This document shows, piece by piece, positions 22,001-31,409 of a stretch of 39,189 bases of DNA (position 1 is the first letter of the stretch; each line of letters starts with the position of its first letter). Below the pieces are notes generated by a model. It worked only from the letters and a program-made list of their open reading frames with translations, was not told the DNA's origin and ran no database searches. The translations under genes and the position numbers were made by a program. The DNA comes from Lingula anatina. Lineage: Eukaryota; Brachiopoda; Lingulata; Lingulida; Lingulidae. The stretch is from contig NW_019773792.1 in assembly GCF_001039355.2 (NCBI RefSeq), forward strand, positions 511,385 to 550,573. Direction: 5' to 3'.

Positions 22001-25000
22001 TTAACAGCTTTTAATGGTGGAAAGTTTGAGAGGTCGCCTTCCTCTACATCCTCTGGTTTTACTTTAATAAGGTCATATCAAGTTAAAGTCATCTTGCAAA
22101 TACTATATTGATAATGGTTTTTATTTGAATGATATGACTGCGTAACACATATGTACTTTACTCAACACAGCGTATCTGTGGAGAAAATGTATATAAAAGT
22201 AGGCAGGCCCGTGGCCAGCAATTTCAGAGAGGGGGCTCGTTTTCTGAAAAAGTGGACCTTTACCATAAAATCGTCATGTACACGGATCAAATTTTACCCA
22301 GAGTGAACCTTTTCCCAGCAAAATAGAGTGCTTCTTTCGAACCCTCCCCCACCCCCACCCCCGAACGGTCCTGGCAGGTCATCTGCGTTATAGTACAATC
22401 CCTCCCAGCCCCCGGCTACTGTCTTGACTAATTGGCCTGATTAGATCACTATCCCAGTCACTTCCTGGGGAAGATTTCTTTCATTTCTAGCCCGAGGACG
22501 AAGCGGACTAACATTACAGAGAGACGCTGTCTCGCCTAAAGCAGCCTTATATACCGAGTTTAAAAATTAGGGGGAAGTCGTTGCTTCTTGATGAAGTTAT
22601 ATTTTTATGTACACATTTTCTGAGCGAACAGTGGTGAATATTTTTCTCACAATAACCCCGTAGTACCAAATCTTATTGTTGTCTACGCCCATTTTGTAAA
22701 CAGGTGGACTAACGAGACAGGAAAAATGCCAGCAGCGTTCCGCTTCATAGAATCCAGTGAATGGTGCCGCCGTCATTTTCACACAATTATGTTCAAAAGA
22801 AATTTACATTTATTTTCAATAATATTTTGGAGATAAAAACATATGGCTAAGGGAACTTCTTGGCGTCCTATAGGATTATGTTAAATAAGACGCGGGTAAT
22901 TGTCACTGTGTGCGACTCCGCACTGACGACTGACGTAGATTTCTTTGAATATTTTGTTTACTATTTTACATACAGTGAATTAACGCACTCCCTCATACTA
23001 CTGCAGTTACTGCTGATTACAGGGCAATTAAACATTATTATACCTGTCACGGACGTGCTCTCATCACATTTGCAAATTAGGTGGTTATATTATGTGTGAG
23101 AGATTTAACATAGCGACACATGCGTGGTACAGTGTAAACGTTAAGGTGACAGGACGCAGTGTCAACTAAAGGTACACAAGACAGCAGTTAATCCGACATT
23201 ATATTGCGGGAATTCTGTGCTATAAAACGTGAGTTGTATATAAACAAAGTAAGTTTTGTGAGGGAGCACTTAATGTGATCCACTGTCGTGTTTCACATCC
23301 AGCTCTTTGTTATGGTCTAGAACTGTGGTACTGGTTTATATGGAAATATTCACACACGAGCGCACGCGCACATACACACACCTACGCATGCACGGCGTCA
23401 TTGTGACTTAAGTTTTTTATGATCATTTCTTTATAACCTTCTGCTTCAAAAGACGATCCATACTGTGGTATTCCTGAGACAGCGGTGTCAGCTGCTAATA
23501 CTGTTAGTTCTAAACTGATGCTATCGTAAACCGCCCGCAGGAAGACAAACGAGATATCCAGATAACCGCTAAGTAAATCAGCAGAAGATGATTTAACAAC
23601 AGCTTCCTTAGTATGAGAGAGAGAGAGGTCACAATTTTATGATTAAAATGTATTCAGTGCTTGTGTTGTAGAATGTAAATGTTTAACCTGAAATTATTTC
23701 ATGTCACTGACATTGTGTTAAGCTTAGTACACGCTATGCGTCATATCTGGAGTATTTTTATTATCACTGAAATACGCTCAAATTTTGAATAGGCTCAAAC
23801 AAATAACTGCTTGTGAAAATAGTGTTGTCAACATAAAGGTCGCATACTGAGGTTAATAGGCGCACCTGTCAGTTGTTACCTGTTTTGTAGACGCGTTTTT
23901 TACTAGTAGAATATCGTATTTCCTTGTCGCCACAGCCAAAAGAAGAAATAAAAAAATACTTATAATACGCTTTTGACGGTTTGCTACGAGTCGAAAACTC
24001 CTTGGGCTGTTTTGTTTTATTTATTCATTTGAATAAAAATTACTCTTATCTTTGTTAGACAACTTGTGTCCCTATCTATGTCTTATTGACAATGAATTCC
24101 CCAAGTTCTGTGTTTTATTTCCAGACGCCAGAGTTCTGGTCAAGTCAACATGAAGGCTGTGAGTCTGATGCTGGCAGCAGTTTGTGTGGTGTTACTGGCT
24201 TCCATGGCAATAGCCTCGGCCTCGAAAGATACGATAGAGGAGGCCACAGTCGAGGTAGCTAGGTCACCTGATTTTATCCAGTGTTGCTATGACAACATGA
24301 GCTATTTTATAGTTAATTAACATTTCGTGTTTTAAAAAAAGACGAATGAATCAATACATCTTAGAACAATCTGATAAAAAAAAAACATTAAAATGTCAGC
24401 ATTGCCACAGGTAAGAATTTGCTGCCCAGTCAATGCGAGCGTCCTATCTCGCCTTGTATATTTTAAATATTTATATTTGCATGAGTGTTTATGATGCTGG
24501 CCGTGCTGTACTCTGTGAATATTTGTATATGAATATTTTATATATTTATATATATAAAAGTGTGTACGGTATCTCATGATTCTCTCTCCAGGTGGCGCTA
24601 GCTGTGCTGAACTCTATATCAGCACTGTGGATATTTGTATATTTTATATATTATGTATTAGTGTGTATGGTATTTCATGATTCTCTCTCCAGGTGGCGCT
24701 AGCTGTGCTGAACTCTATATCAGCACTGTGGATATTTGTATATTTTATATATTATGTATTAGTGTGTATGGTATTTCATGATTCTCTCTCCAGGTGGCGC
24801 TAGCTGTGCTAAACTCTATATCAGCGCTGTGGATATTTGTATATTTTATATATTTATATATGTATTAGTGTGTATGGTATTTTATGATTCTCTCTCCAGG
24901 TGGCGCTAGCTGTGCTGAACTCTATATCATCACTGTGGATATTTGTATATTTTATATATTTATATATATGTATTAGTGTTTATTATATCTCATGATTCTC

Positions 25001-28000
25001 TCTCCAGGTGGCGCTAGCTGTGCTGTACTCTATATCAGCGCTGTGGATATTTGTTACACTGGTTCTGGGCTGGACCAAGAAGCTGACTGTGGACCCCAGA
25101 TATCTCCATCGCAAGAATAACCGGTTGTCCTTCCAGAAGATCGGCGCTGCAAGTAAGAAACTGTGACCAACGTAACTGTCGGTTGGACTGTAGAATTAAT
25201 CTTTAATTTACCAAGTTAACACTCAGACAAGCCATATCATTGTGTTATATGTGAGAAAGTGTGTTTGCTGTGACATTATAATAAACCAATGCTGTCTGTG
25301 GACACATGTGAGCCATATCATTATGTTAGCTGTGACAAAGTGTGTTTGCTGTGACATTATAGTAAACCAATGCTGTCTGTGGACACATGTGAGCCATATC
25401 ATTATGTTAGCTGTGACAAAGTGTGTTTGCTGTGGCATTATAGTCAAACCAATGCTGTCTGTGAACACATGTGAGCCATATCATTATGTTAGCTGTGACA
25501 AAGTGTCTCAGCAGTGACATAATAATCAGTAGAAGACAGTAAGGTTTTACTTCGTGTTTGTTGTAACAGTGTGTTAGATGTGACATTGTTCTTGTACAAT
25601 GCACTCGTTCAATGTTGTGACAGTGTGTTAAGTGTGACAACAGGCATACATAATGTGTTCTACATTTCAGTCTTCGGTACCGGTGCTATGTTATACAACG
25701 CCCTGAGAATAGCGGAGTTTGTTGCTGAGGACGCAGCCTGCAGGACAGTGGAGTATGTAGTGGTATCTGTGATGTCAATCCTCTTCACTTCTCTGCAAGT
25801 TTACCTCATCCTCATCTATGCCAAGGTAAGTTATGCTAAAAAAACTGGACTCAGTACTAGTCTGATCAGTACTACTGTCGAAATTGTGAGTTTTGACATA
25901 ATATAAGTCCCCTTTATTGTAGTATTTGCCATCCAAATGTGCTGATACGAAGAATCGATCTTAATTTAGATCTTGAGCAGAAGAAGCCTTATCTGAATTT
26001 GATTTTAGCTATTCACAGAAAAGTAAAACGCTTTACTCTNCCCCCACCCCTGAACGGTCCTGGCAGGTCATCTGCGTTATAGTACAATCCCTCCCAGCCC
26101 CCGGCTACTGTCTTGACTAATTGGCCTGATTAGATCACCATCCCAGTCACTTCCTGGGGAAGATTTCTTTCATTTCTAGCCCGAGGACGAGGCGGACTAA
26201 CATTACAGAGAGACGCTGTCTCGCCGAAAGCAACCTTATAGTTTAAAAATTAGGGGGAAGTCGTTGCTTCTTGATGAAGTTATATTTTTATGTACACATT
26301 TTCTGAGCGAACAGTGGTGAAGATTTTTCTCACAATAACCCCGTAGTACCAAAGCTTATTGTTGTCTAAGCCCATTTTGTGAACAGGTGGACTAACGAGA
26401 CAGGAAAAGTGCCAGCAGCGTTCCGCTTCATAGAATCTAATGAATGGTGCCGCCGTCATTTTCACACAATTATGTTGAAAAGTAATTTACATTTATTTTC
26501 AATAACATTTTGGAGATAAAAACATATGGCTAAGGGAACGCTTCTTGGCGTCCTATAGGATTATGTTAAATAAGACGCGGGTAATTGTCACTGTGTGCGA
26601 CTCCGCACTGACGACTGACGTAGATTTCTTTGAATATTTTGTTTACTATTTTACATACAGTGAATTAACGCACTCCGTCATACTACTGCAGTTACTGCTG
26701 ATTACAGGGCAATTAAACATTACTATACCTATCACGGACGTGCTCTCATCACATATGCAAATTAGGTGGTTATATTATGTGTGACAGATTAAACATAGCG
26801 ACACATGTGTGGTACAGTGTAAACGTTAAGGTGACAGGACGCAGTGTCAACTATAGGTGCACAAGACAGCAGTTAATCCGACATTATATTGCGGGAATTC
26901 GGTGCTATAAAACGTGAGTTGTATATAAACAAAGTAAGTTTAGTGAGGGAGCACTTAATGTGATCCACTGTCGTGTTTCACATCCAGCTCTTTGTTATGG
27001 TCTAGAACTGTGGTACTGGTTTATATGGAAATATTCACACACGAGCGCACGCGCACATACACACACCTACGCATGCACGGCGTCATTGTGACTTAAGTTC
27101 TTTATGACCATTTTTTAATAACCTTCTGCTTCAAAAGACGATCCATACTGTGGTATTCCTGAGACAGCGGTTTCAGCTGCTAATACTGTTAGTTCTAAAC
27201 TGATGCTATCGTAAACCGCCCGCAGGAAGACAAATGAGATATCCAGATAACCGCTAAGTAAATCAGCAGAAGATGATTTAACAACAGCTTCCTTAGTATG
27301 AGAGAGAGAGAGAGAGAGAGAGAGAGGTCACAGTTTTATGATTAAAATGTATTCAGCGCTTGTGTTGTAGAATGTAAATGTTTAACCTGAAATTATTTCA
27401 TGTCACTGACATTGTGTTAAGCTTAGTACACGCTATGCGTCATATCTGGAGTATTTTTATTATCACTGAATTACGCTCCATTTTTGAATAGGCTCAAACA
27501 AATAAATGCTTGTGAAAATAGTGTTGTCAACATAAAGGTCGCATACTGAGGTTAATAGGCGCACCTGTCAGTTGTTACCTGTTTTGTAGACGCGTTTTTT
27601 ACTAGTAGAATATCGTATTTCCTTGTCGCCACAGCCAAAAGAAGAAATAAAAAATACTTATATTACGCTTTTGACGGTTTGCTATGAGTCGAAAATTCCT
27701 TGGGCTGTTTTGTTTTATTTATTCATTTGAATAAAAATTACTCTTATCTTTGTTAGATAACTTGTGTCCCTATCTATGTCTTATTGTCAATGAACTCCAA
27801 GTTCTGTGTTTTATTTCCAGACGCCAGAGTTCTGGTCAAGTCAACATGAAGGCCGTGAGCCTGATGCTGGCAGCAGTGTGTGTGGTGTTGCTGGCTTCCA
27901 TGGCAATAGCCTCGGCCTCGAAATATACGATAGAGGAGGCCACAGTCGAGGTAGCAAGGTCACCTGATTTTATCCAGTGTTGCTATGACAACATGAGATA

Positions 28001-30952
28001 TGTTATAGTTAATTAACATTTCGTGTTTTAAAACAAGACGAATGAATCAATACATCTTAGAACAATCTGATAAAAAAACATAAAAATGTCAGTATTGCCA
28101 CAGGTAAGAATTTGCTGTCCAGTCAATGCGAGCGTCCTATCTCGCCTTGTATATTTTAAATATTTATATTTGCATGAGTGTTTATGATGCTGGCCGTGCT
28201 GTACTCTGTGAATATTTGTATATGAATATTTTATATATTTATATATATAAAAGTGTGTACGGTATCTCATGATTCTCTCTCCAGGTGGCGCTAGCTGTGC
28301 TGAACTCTATATCAGCACTGTGGATATTTGTATATTTTATGTTTATATATGTATTAGTGTGAATGGTATCTGTTGATTTTCTCTCCAGGTGGCGCTAGCT
28401 GTGCTGAACTCTATATCAGCACTGTGGATATTTGTATATTTTACATATTTATATATGTATTAGTGTGTATGGTATTTCATGATTCTCTCTCCAGGTGGCG
28501 CTAGCTTTGCTGTACTCTATATCAGCGCTGTGGATATTTGTATATTTTATATATTTATATATGTATTAGTGTGTATGGTATTTCATGATTCTCTCTCCAG
28601 GTGGCGCTAGCTGTGCTGTACTCTCTGTCAGCACTGTGGATATTTATTACACTGGTTCTGGGCTGGACCAAGAAGCTGACTGTGGACCCCAGATATCTCC
28701 ATCGCAAGAATAACCGGTTGTCCTTCCAGAAGATCGGCGCTGCAAGTAAGAAACTGTTACCGACGTCTCCATCGGTTGGACTGTAGTATTAATATTTAAT
28801 TTACCAAGTTAACACTCAGCCAAGCCATATCATTGTGTTATATGTGAGAAAGTGTGTTAGCTGTGACATTATAGTAAACCAAAGCTGTCTGTGGACACAT
28901 GTGAGCCACATCATTATGTTACCTGTGACAAAGTGTGTTAGCTGTGACATTATAGTAAACCAATGCTGTCTGTGGACACATGTGAGCCATATCATTAGGT
29001 TAGCTGTGACAAAGTGCCTTAACTGTGGCATAATAATCATAGTAGAAGACAGTAAGGTTTTACTTCGTGTATGTTGTAACAGTGTGTTAGATGTGACATT
29101 GTTCTTGTACAATGCACTCGTTCAATGTTGAGACAGTGTGTTAGATGTGACAGCAGGCGTACACAATATGTTCTACATTTCAGTCTTCGGTACCGGTGCT
29201 ATGTTATACAACGCCCTGAGAATAGCGGAGTTTGTTGCTGAGGACGCAGCCTGCAGGACAGTGGAGTATGTAGTGGTTTCTGTGATGTCAATCCTCTTCA
29301 CTTCTCTGCAAGTTTACCTCATCCTCATCTATGCCAAGGTAAGTTATGCTAAAACAACTGAACTCACTACTAGTCCTAATCAGTACTACTGTTGGAATTG
29401 CAAGTTTTGCCATAATTTAAGTCCCCTTTATTGTAGTATTTGGCTTCCAAATATGCTGATACGAAGAATCGATCTTAATTAAGTTAGATCTTGAGCAGAA
29501 GAAGCCTTATCTGAATTTGATTTTAGCTGTTCACAGAAAAGTAAAAAGCTTTACTTTNAATTAAAGTTTTTAAGTTCAACGTTTAGGTGTTTGGTATAAA
29601 CAACTATATACTTTTTCTCCTTTTTTCAGGTCAAAATACAAAACAGACGCAAATTTGGTCTGCACCAACGCCAAGATGTTCCGCGCAGTGTAAGTTTCTA
29701 TGGCAACCGTGGCAATTTTAAGAAGTCTTCGTCTTTGGCAAAGATGGAGCACCAGAGAAAGTGTTTCTCCATCGTACTACCTCAGATCCAGGAAGAGTCG
29801 TTCTCGGACGAAAGCACGGGAAACTGCGAGAACCCGAAGGAGTCCAGCACAGACCCGGAGACGGGGGCCGGGAGCATACCTCGCCCCAAGAGCTTGCCGC
29901 TCATTAAGAACCTCAACGAGAATCCCGAGCCGGAGTCACCTCTCGCCACAACTGAAAAGGTTCACTTCAATATCGGTTCAAGCGAGCTGGGCCCGGAGGC
30001 CGGTCACCCTGCGCGTGGCTATGACATCCAGGGAGGTGTCCACACCCCTGAAGAGCCGGTTAGTAATGGCAGCGCGTTCGTTGGTTTTAACAGGAATAAG
30101 CACGTGTCGTCTATACGGTCTGTGGCATCAGAGAGGTCGATAGCTACCACAGTGTTTGAGCCTAACTGGTCTGAGGAGAGAGAGCATACGTACGTAAACA
30201 ACCACTGCGGGCTGTTTGTAGGAATGTTGGTTATCCTGGCATCAGTGGCTGTCATCATTGTGTTCCTATATCTCATGTATAACGGTAAAAGTCCAGACCT
30301 GGCCAACTCACATCTCTTTGGTACAAAAATCTTCATCAACGCCCTCAGTATCTTAGTCACGATCGCCACTCATATTCAGATAAAGGGCTTGATGAAAAAG
30401 ACAGATAATCTCAAAGAAATGGGCCGTCTTGGGCGTGACCCGCGGCGCCACGTGCCCTCTAGAGGGCAGCAGCATCAGCAGTCGATGGATAAAGCTCTGC
30501 TGGGGATCGCCACGCTGGGTCTCCTCACCTACTGCATGCTGACCATTATAGCGGGTCTGTCAACCGCCGGCATGGAGGCAGCCTTAACCACAGCAGACGC
30601 TTTTTGTACTAGCACACAGGCCATCATCCAGTCACTGTTCCTCGTGACGTCATTTCTGCCAAGACGAGCCACACTGAGGGAACACAGGGAGAAAAGACCT
30701 GGCCGGCAGGGGCTAGTATTCTTGCTCTGCTGCAACTTTTGCCTGTGGGCTTTGAACTCCTTCGGTCTACGAAATGAGATCGCAAACCACGTGCAAATAG
30801 AATTTTACTCTTTTAAAACGTGGATTATCTTGTCACACGTGTCGTTGCCTCTTCTGATCTTGTTTCGTTTTCACTCCCTTGTCTGTATTGCTGACGTCAT
30901 TTCTCACGCATATACAGCCAAATACATTGGCTTGGAGTCTCATGGGACGTAG
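13301..30952 (+). CDS. OTOP-like: Otopetrin-family proton channel, gene B (two internal exons missing from assembly)
   Basis: Phase-consistent model: 13301-13602, then 24125-24254 (or twin 27821-27950), 25008-25152 (or 28601-28745), 25671-25825 (or 29184-29338), then 29630-30952 (stop TAG). Exon order gives a serine/arginine-rich cytoplasmic N-terminus, TM1 (SLMLAAVCVVLLASMAIA), TM2 (VALAVLYSISALWIF), TM3-4 (FGTGAMLYNALRIAEF to LQVYLILIYAK), linker, TM7-12. Exons for TM5 and TM6 (about 125 residues in gene A) are absent between 29339 and 29629, where an n sits at 29558. The full protein would be about 800 residues. It acts, by family, as a proton-selective plasma-membrane channel. Exons 2-4 appear twice, probably as two haplotypes. 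A TATA-associated alternative first exon may start at 21657. Confidence 0.9.
13613..13649. repeat. (GA)n microsatellite
   Basis: The GA run begins 10 bases after the exon 1 donor and passes into a longer purine-rich stretch to about 13730. Confidence 0.95.
14612..14869. repeat. 129-bp tandem duplication
   Basis: Units 14612-14740 and 14741-14869 both start ATACATTACAAGGTAG and end near GATTTCTC, differing at only a few bases. The low divergence suggests a recent event. Confidence 0.9.
15215..15273. repeat. (AAAT)n and (CAAT)n microsatellites
   Basis: AAATAAAT repeats to about 15260 pass into CAATCAATCAAT. No gene signal lies here. Confidence 0.95.
16908..16967. repeat. (TA)n microsatellite
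   Basis: A pure TA run in intron 1 of gene B, similar in length to those in gene A's intron. Confidence 0.95.
18132..18368 (-). pseudogene. Coding-like fragment on the minus strand, unidentified
   Basis: One minus-strand frame is open from 18368 to a stop at 18134-18132. Its central part, including LPPDAITLHAVKSVSDVID and MSAVIKHMYSSG, has strongly G/C-ending codons, unlike surrounding AT-rich intron. No ATG of suitable position and no AG acceptor in reach of this frame is visible at its upstream side. It may be the relic last exon of a gene, or chance. I do not recognise the family. Confidence 0.3.
19004..19702. other. Poly-C run, N gap and CT-rich minisatellite
   Basis: A pure C run of 93 bases (19004-19096) leads into 526 n (19097-19622). 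After the gap, units resembling CCACCGTCCCCTCTCACCCC continue to about 19702. The assembly evidently failed in a C-rich repeat. Open frames across this region encode only poly-Pro or poly-Gly. Confidence 0.95.
20645..20765. repeat. GC-box-like G-rich minisatellite
   Basis: Repeats of GGGGCGGGGCAGGGGCGGG type give many GGGGCGG (Sp1-type) boxes and G-runs able in principle to form quadruplexes on the plus strand. It lies about 0.9 kb upstream of the possible internal promoter of gene B. Confidence 0.8.
20938..21080. mobile_element. MITE with CAGGGGCGGA termini
   Basis: The left end CAGGGGCGGA and right end TCCGCCCCTG are perfect inverted repeats. The element is flanked by the direct repeat GAAAC at 20933-20937 and 21081-21085. 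At 143 bp it is too short to encode a transposase. The termini resemble those common in hAT-type elements, but the 5-bp duplication is shorter than the 8 bp usual for hAT. Confidence 0.75.
21574..21592. repeat. Poly-C tract
   Basis: A run of 19 C lies immediately upstream of the TATA-like sequence at 21600. Confidence 0.9.
21600..21607 (+). promoter_or_regulatory. TATA box of a possible internal promoter
   Basis: TATATATA lies 57 bases before an ATG at 21657. Transcription starting about 30 bases downstream would give a short 5' UTR of about 25 bases, a classical arrangement. Confidence 0.45.
21657..21703 (+). CDS. OTOP-like: Possible alternative first exon of gene B
   Basis: The ATG opens MVWTDAESELSDKFN and reaches a good donor, CGG|GTAGGT, after two bases of a codon. 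That phase is exactly the one needed to join exon 2, which starts with one base; the joint codon would be GGA. The result would be a channel with a short 16-residue N-terminus in place of the roughly 100-residue one from exon 1. The TATA box at 21600 supports a promoter. The alternative is that it is the first exon of an unrelated nested gene, since the peptide is too short to assign. Confidence 0.4.
22205..22380. mobile_element. Degenerate transposon-like end sequences
   Basis: The GGCCCGTGGCCAGCAATTTC...GGGGG stretch at 22207 and CCCCC...GAACGGTCCTGGCAGG near 22340-22377 are loosely inverted and resemble the ends of common animal DNA transposons. The left edge of the second block (26041) falls inside the same C-rich end. 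Confidence 0.3.
24125..24254 (+). CDS. OTOP-like: Gene B exon 2: TM1 (first copy)
   Basis: The acceptor is TTATTTCCAG; the first base completes the codon left by exon 1. The exon reads RQSSGQVNMKAVSLMLAAV and continues into a hydrophobic TM1, then a short acidic loop ending ATVE before donor GAG|GTAGCT. Joined to exon 3 this gives TM1, short loop, TM2, the otopetrin order. If the donor were not used, the frame would continue to a stop at 24318-24320 and mimic a secreted peptide of 56 residues. I favour the exon because the phase matches on both sides. Confidence 0.65.
24592..25007 (+). repeat. Tandem array of partial TM2 exons with splice acceptors (first copy)
   Basis: The sequence CTCTCTCCAG|GTGGCGCTAGCTGTGCT occurs with exon-like starts at 24592, 24693, 24794, 24900 and finally the true exon at 25008. 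Units are 101, 101, 106 and 108 bp. Each of the four upstream units keeps a pyrimidine tract, an AG and the first 14-16 codons of the TM2 exon, then runs into AT-rich DNA and a stop. A more decayed unit (ATGCTGGCCGTGCTGTACTC) precedes them near 24500. Confidence 0.9.
25008..25152 (+). CDS. OTOP-like: Gene B exon 3: TM2 (first copy)
   Basis: This is the fifth and only complete member of the acceptor array. It encodes VALAVLYSISALWIFVTLVL and a basic loop (TKKLTVDPRYLHRKNNR), ending GCA A|GTAAGA after one base of a codon that exon 4 completes. Confidence 0.85.
25231..25500. repeat. 81-bp minisatellite in intron 3 (first copy)
   Basis: Units beginning GCCATATCATTATGTTAGC start at 25231, 25312, 25393 and 25475. 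The second block has units at 28824, 28905 and 28986, one fewer. The frames through it on both strands are artefacts. Confidence 0.9.
25671..25825 (+). CDS. OTOP-like: Gene B exon 4: TM3-TM4 (first copy)
   Basis: The acceptor is CTACATTTCAG and the donor AAG|GTAAGT. It reads (I)FGTGAMLYNALRIAEFVA, a CR...EY loop, then VSVMSILFTSLQVYLILIYA. The pattern matches otopetrin TM3-TM4. It ends in phase 0, as required by the TM5 exon seen in gene A. Confidence 0.93.
26040..26040. other. Single-base assembly gap
   Basis: It separates the two copies of the gene B exon 2-4 block. Confidence 0.9.
27821..27950 (+). CDS. OTOP-like: Gene B exon 2: TM1 (second copy)
   Basis: It has the same acceptor and donor positions as 24125-24254, with donor GAG|GTAGCA. 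A D-to-Y change in the TM1-TM2 loop is the only coding difference I see inside the exon; the other differences are silent or lie beyond the donor. Confidence 0.65.
28285..28600 (+). repeat. Tandem array of partial TM2 exons with splice acceptors (second copy)
   Basis: Exon-like starts lie at 28285, 28389 and 28495, with the true exon at 28601 (units 104, 106 and 106 bp). This is one unit fewer than in the first block, so copy number varies. Confidence 0.9.
28601..28745 (+). CDS. OTOP-like: Gene B exon 3: TM2 (second copy)
   Basis: Same borders and length (145 nt) as 25008-25152. It reads VALAVLYSLSALWIFITLVL; the I-to-L and V-to-I changes are conservative within the membrane segment. Confidence 0.85.
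29184..29338 (+). CDS. OTOP-like: Gene B exon 4: TM3-TM4 (second copy)
   Basis: It differs from 25671-25825 at one base by eye (GTA/GTT valine/phenylalanine codon region, GTGGTATCT versus GTGGTTTCT, silent). Same phases and splice sites. Confidence 0.93.
29558..29558. other. Single-base gap hiding two gene B exons
   Basis: Between the TM3-4 exon and the last exon there is no sequence for TM5 or TM6, although the flanking phases (0 and 0) and gene A both require them. The missing DNA is probably at this n. Confidence 0.75.
29630..30952 (+). CDS. OTOP-like: Gene B terminal exon: linker and TM7-TM12
   Basis: The acceptor is TTTTTTCAG, then VKIQNRRKFGLHQRQ in phase 0. One exon of 1323 nt encodes the linker (FKKSSSLAKMEHQRKC, acidic and proline-rich middle) and TM7 (CGLFVGMLVILASVAV), TM8, TM9 (DKALLGIATLGLLTYC), TM10, TM11 (CNFCLWALNSFG) and TM12 (WIILSHVSLPLLILF), ending YTAKYIGLESHGT. 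In gene A the same region is split by an intron just before SIATTVFEP. Confidence 0.95.
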   Translation, partial: VKIQNRRKFGLHQRQDVPRSVSFYGNRGNFKKSSSLAKMEHQRKCFSIVLPQIQEESFSDESTGNCENPKESSTDPETGAGSIPRPKSLPLIKNLNENPEPESPLATTEKVHFNIGSSELGPEAGHPARGYDIQGGVHTPEEPVSNGSAFVGFNRNKHVSSIRSVASERSIATTVFEPNWSEEREHTYVNNHCGLFVGMLVILASVAVIIVFLYLMYNGKSPDLANSHLFGTKIFINALSILVTIATHIQIKGLMKKTDNLKEMGRLGRDPRRHVPSRGQQHQQSMDKALLGIATLGLLTYCMLTIIAGLSTAGMEAALTTADAFCTSTQAIIQSLFLVTSFLPRRATLREHREKRPGRQGLVFLLCCNFCLWALNSFGLRNEIANHVQIEFYSFKTWIILSHVSLPLLILFRFHSLVCIADVISHAYTAKYIGLESHGT

Positions 30953-31289
30953 CCAGGATGTGTTTTGCTGCTGTTGATAACTGTTCAGAACTACGTGGGT
31001 CCTAAAACCCGCAACGCAAATGAACAAAATGAAAGTAAAACTCACAGTCAAGATAAGGGATTTTATAAGAAGTATCGTATAGGCCAGTGCATGTATTTTA
31101 GAAAACAACTTGAGTATTTTAATATTAATGCACATAACTATAAAACTGTAATCACGATTACTACAGGCTACATATAGGCCTACTGGGGTACACGCGCGAC
31201 ATGCATTACAACAATGTAGTAGACAGATACTTTTAGTGCCTTTTAATCAACTACCTTTGAAATTCTCATATATTTTGAATATTTAATTA

Positions 31290-31307
31290 TTTATTCGTGA
31301 ATTTATT
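31290..31307 (-). promoter_or_regulatory. Poly(A) signals of the convergent minus-strand gene
   Basis: Two AATAAA sequences on the minus strand, at 31307-31302 and 31295-31290, lie about 105 bases after its stop codon. Confidence 0.65.
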
Positions 31308-31311
31308 TTAC

Positions 31312-31317
31312 AATAAA
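31312..31317 (+). promoter_or_regulatory. Poly(A) signal of gene B (AATAAA)
   Basis: AATAAA lies 360 bases after the gene B stop. It is 5 bases from the opposing signal of the convergent gene. Confidence 0.7.
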
Positions 31318-31409
31318 ATGTTACACTGATCTGGTCTGTAAGTGTCTCTGTGAAAATTTTCAAACTTGGATATTGTGGTGTATTTCGCCAAACCAGGGGA
31401 GCATGACCT

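Larger units (their letters stand above)
22343..26039 (+). other. First copy of the gene B exon 2-4 block
   Basis: This stretch is collinear with 26041-29557, including non-coding parts. Both copies end at nearly the same sequence (AAGTAAAACGCTTTACT versus AAGTAAAAAGCTTTACT), each followed by an n. Exon differences are few (about 5 of 130, 4 of 145 and 1 of 155 bases). Sequential haplotypes are the simplest explanation. Confidence 0.85.
26041..29557 (+). other. Second copy of the gene B exon 2-4 block
   Basis: It repeats 22343-26039 with scattered substitutions, a longer GA tract (about 27301-27327) and one fewer unit in both the acceptor array and the 81-bp minisatellite. Confidence 0.85.

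Noticed and set aside
22860-23099. 79-codon open frame MASYRIMLNKTR..., also at 26545-26784
   Set aside because: The four differences I see between the two copies all change the amino acid, there is no ATG at the start of the frame, and no splice or family signal. This is what unconstrained intron looks like.
24150-24320. Standalone small secreted peptide gene (and twin at 27847-28016)
   Set aside because: The frame is open upstream of the ATG to a splice acceptor whose phase matches exon 1, and a donor in phase with the TM2 exon precedes the stop. It is better explained as the TM1 exon of gene B.
25223-25640. Frames through the 81-bp repeat in intron 3 of gene B, both strands, also 28816-29131
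   Set aside because: 81 is divisible by three, so open frames persist by chance; they lie inside an intron flanked by good splice sites.
29686-29694. Donor-like GTAAGT inside the last exon of gene B
   Set aside because: The reading frame continues across it and aligns with the uninterrupted linker exon of gene A, so normal use as a splice site is unlikely.
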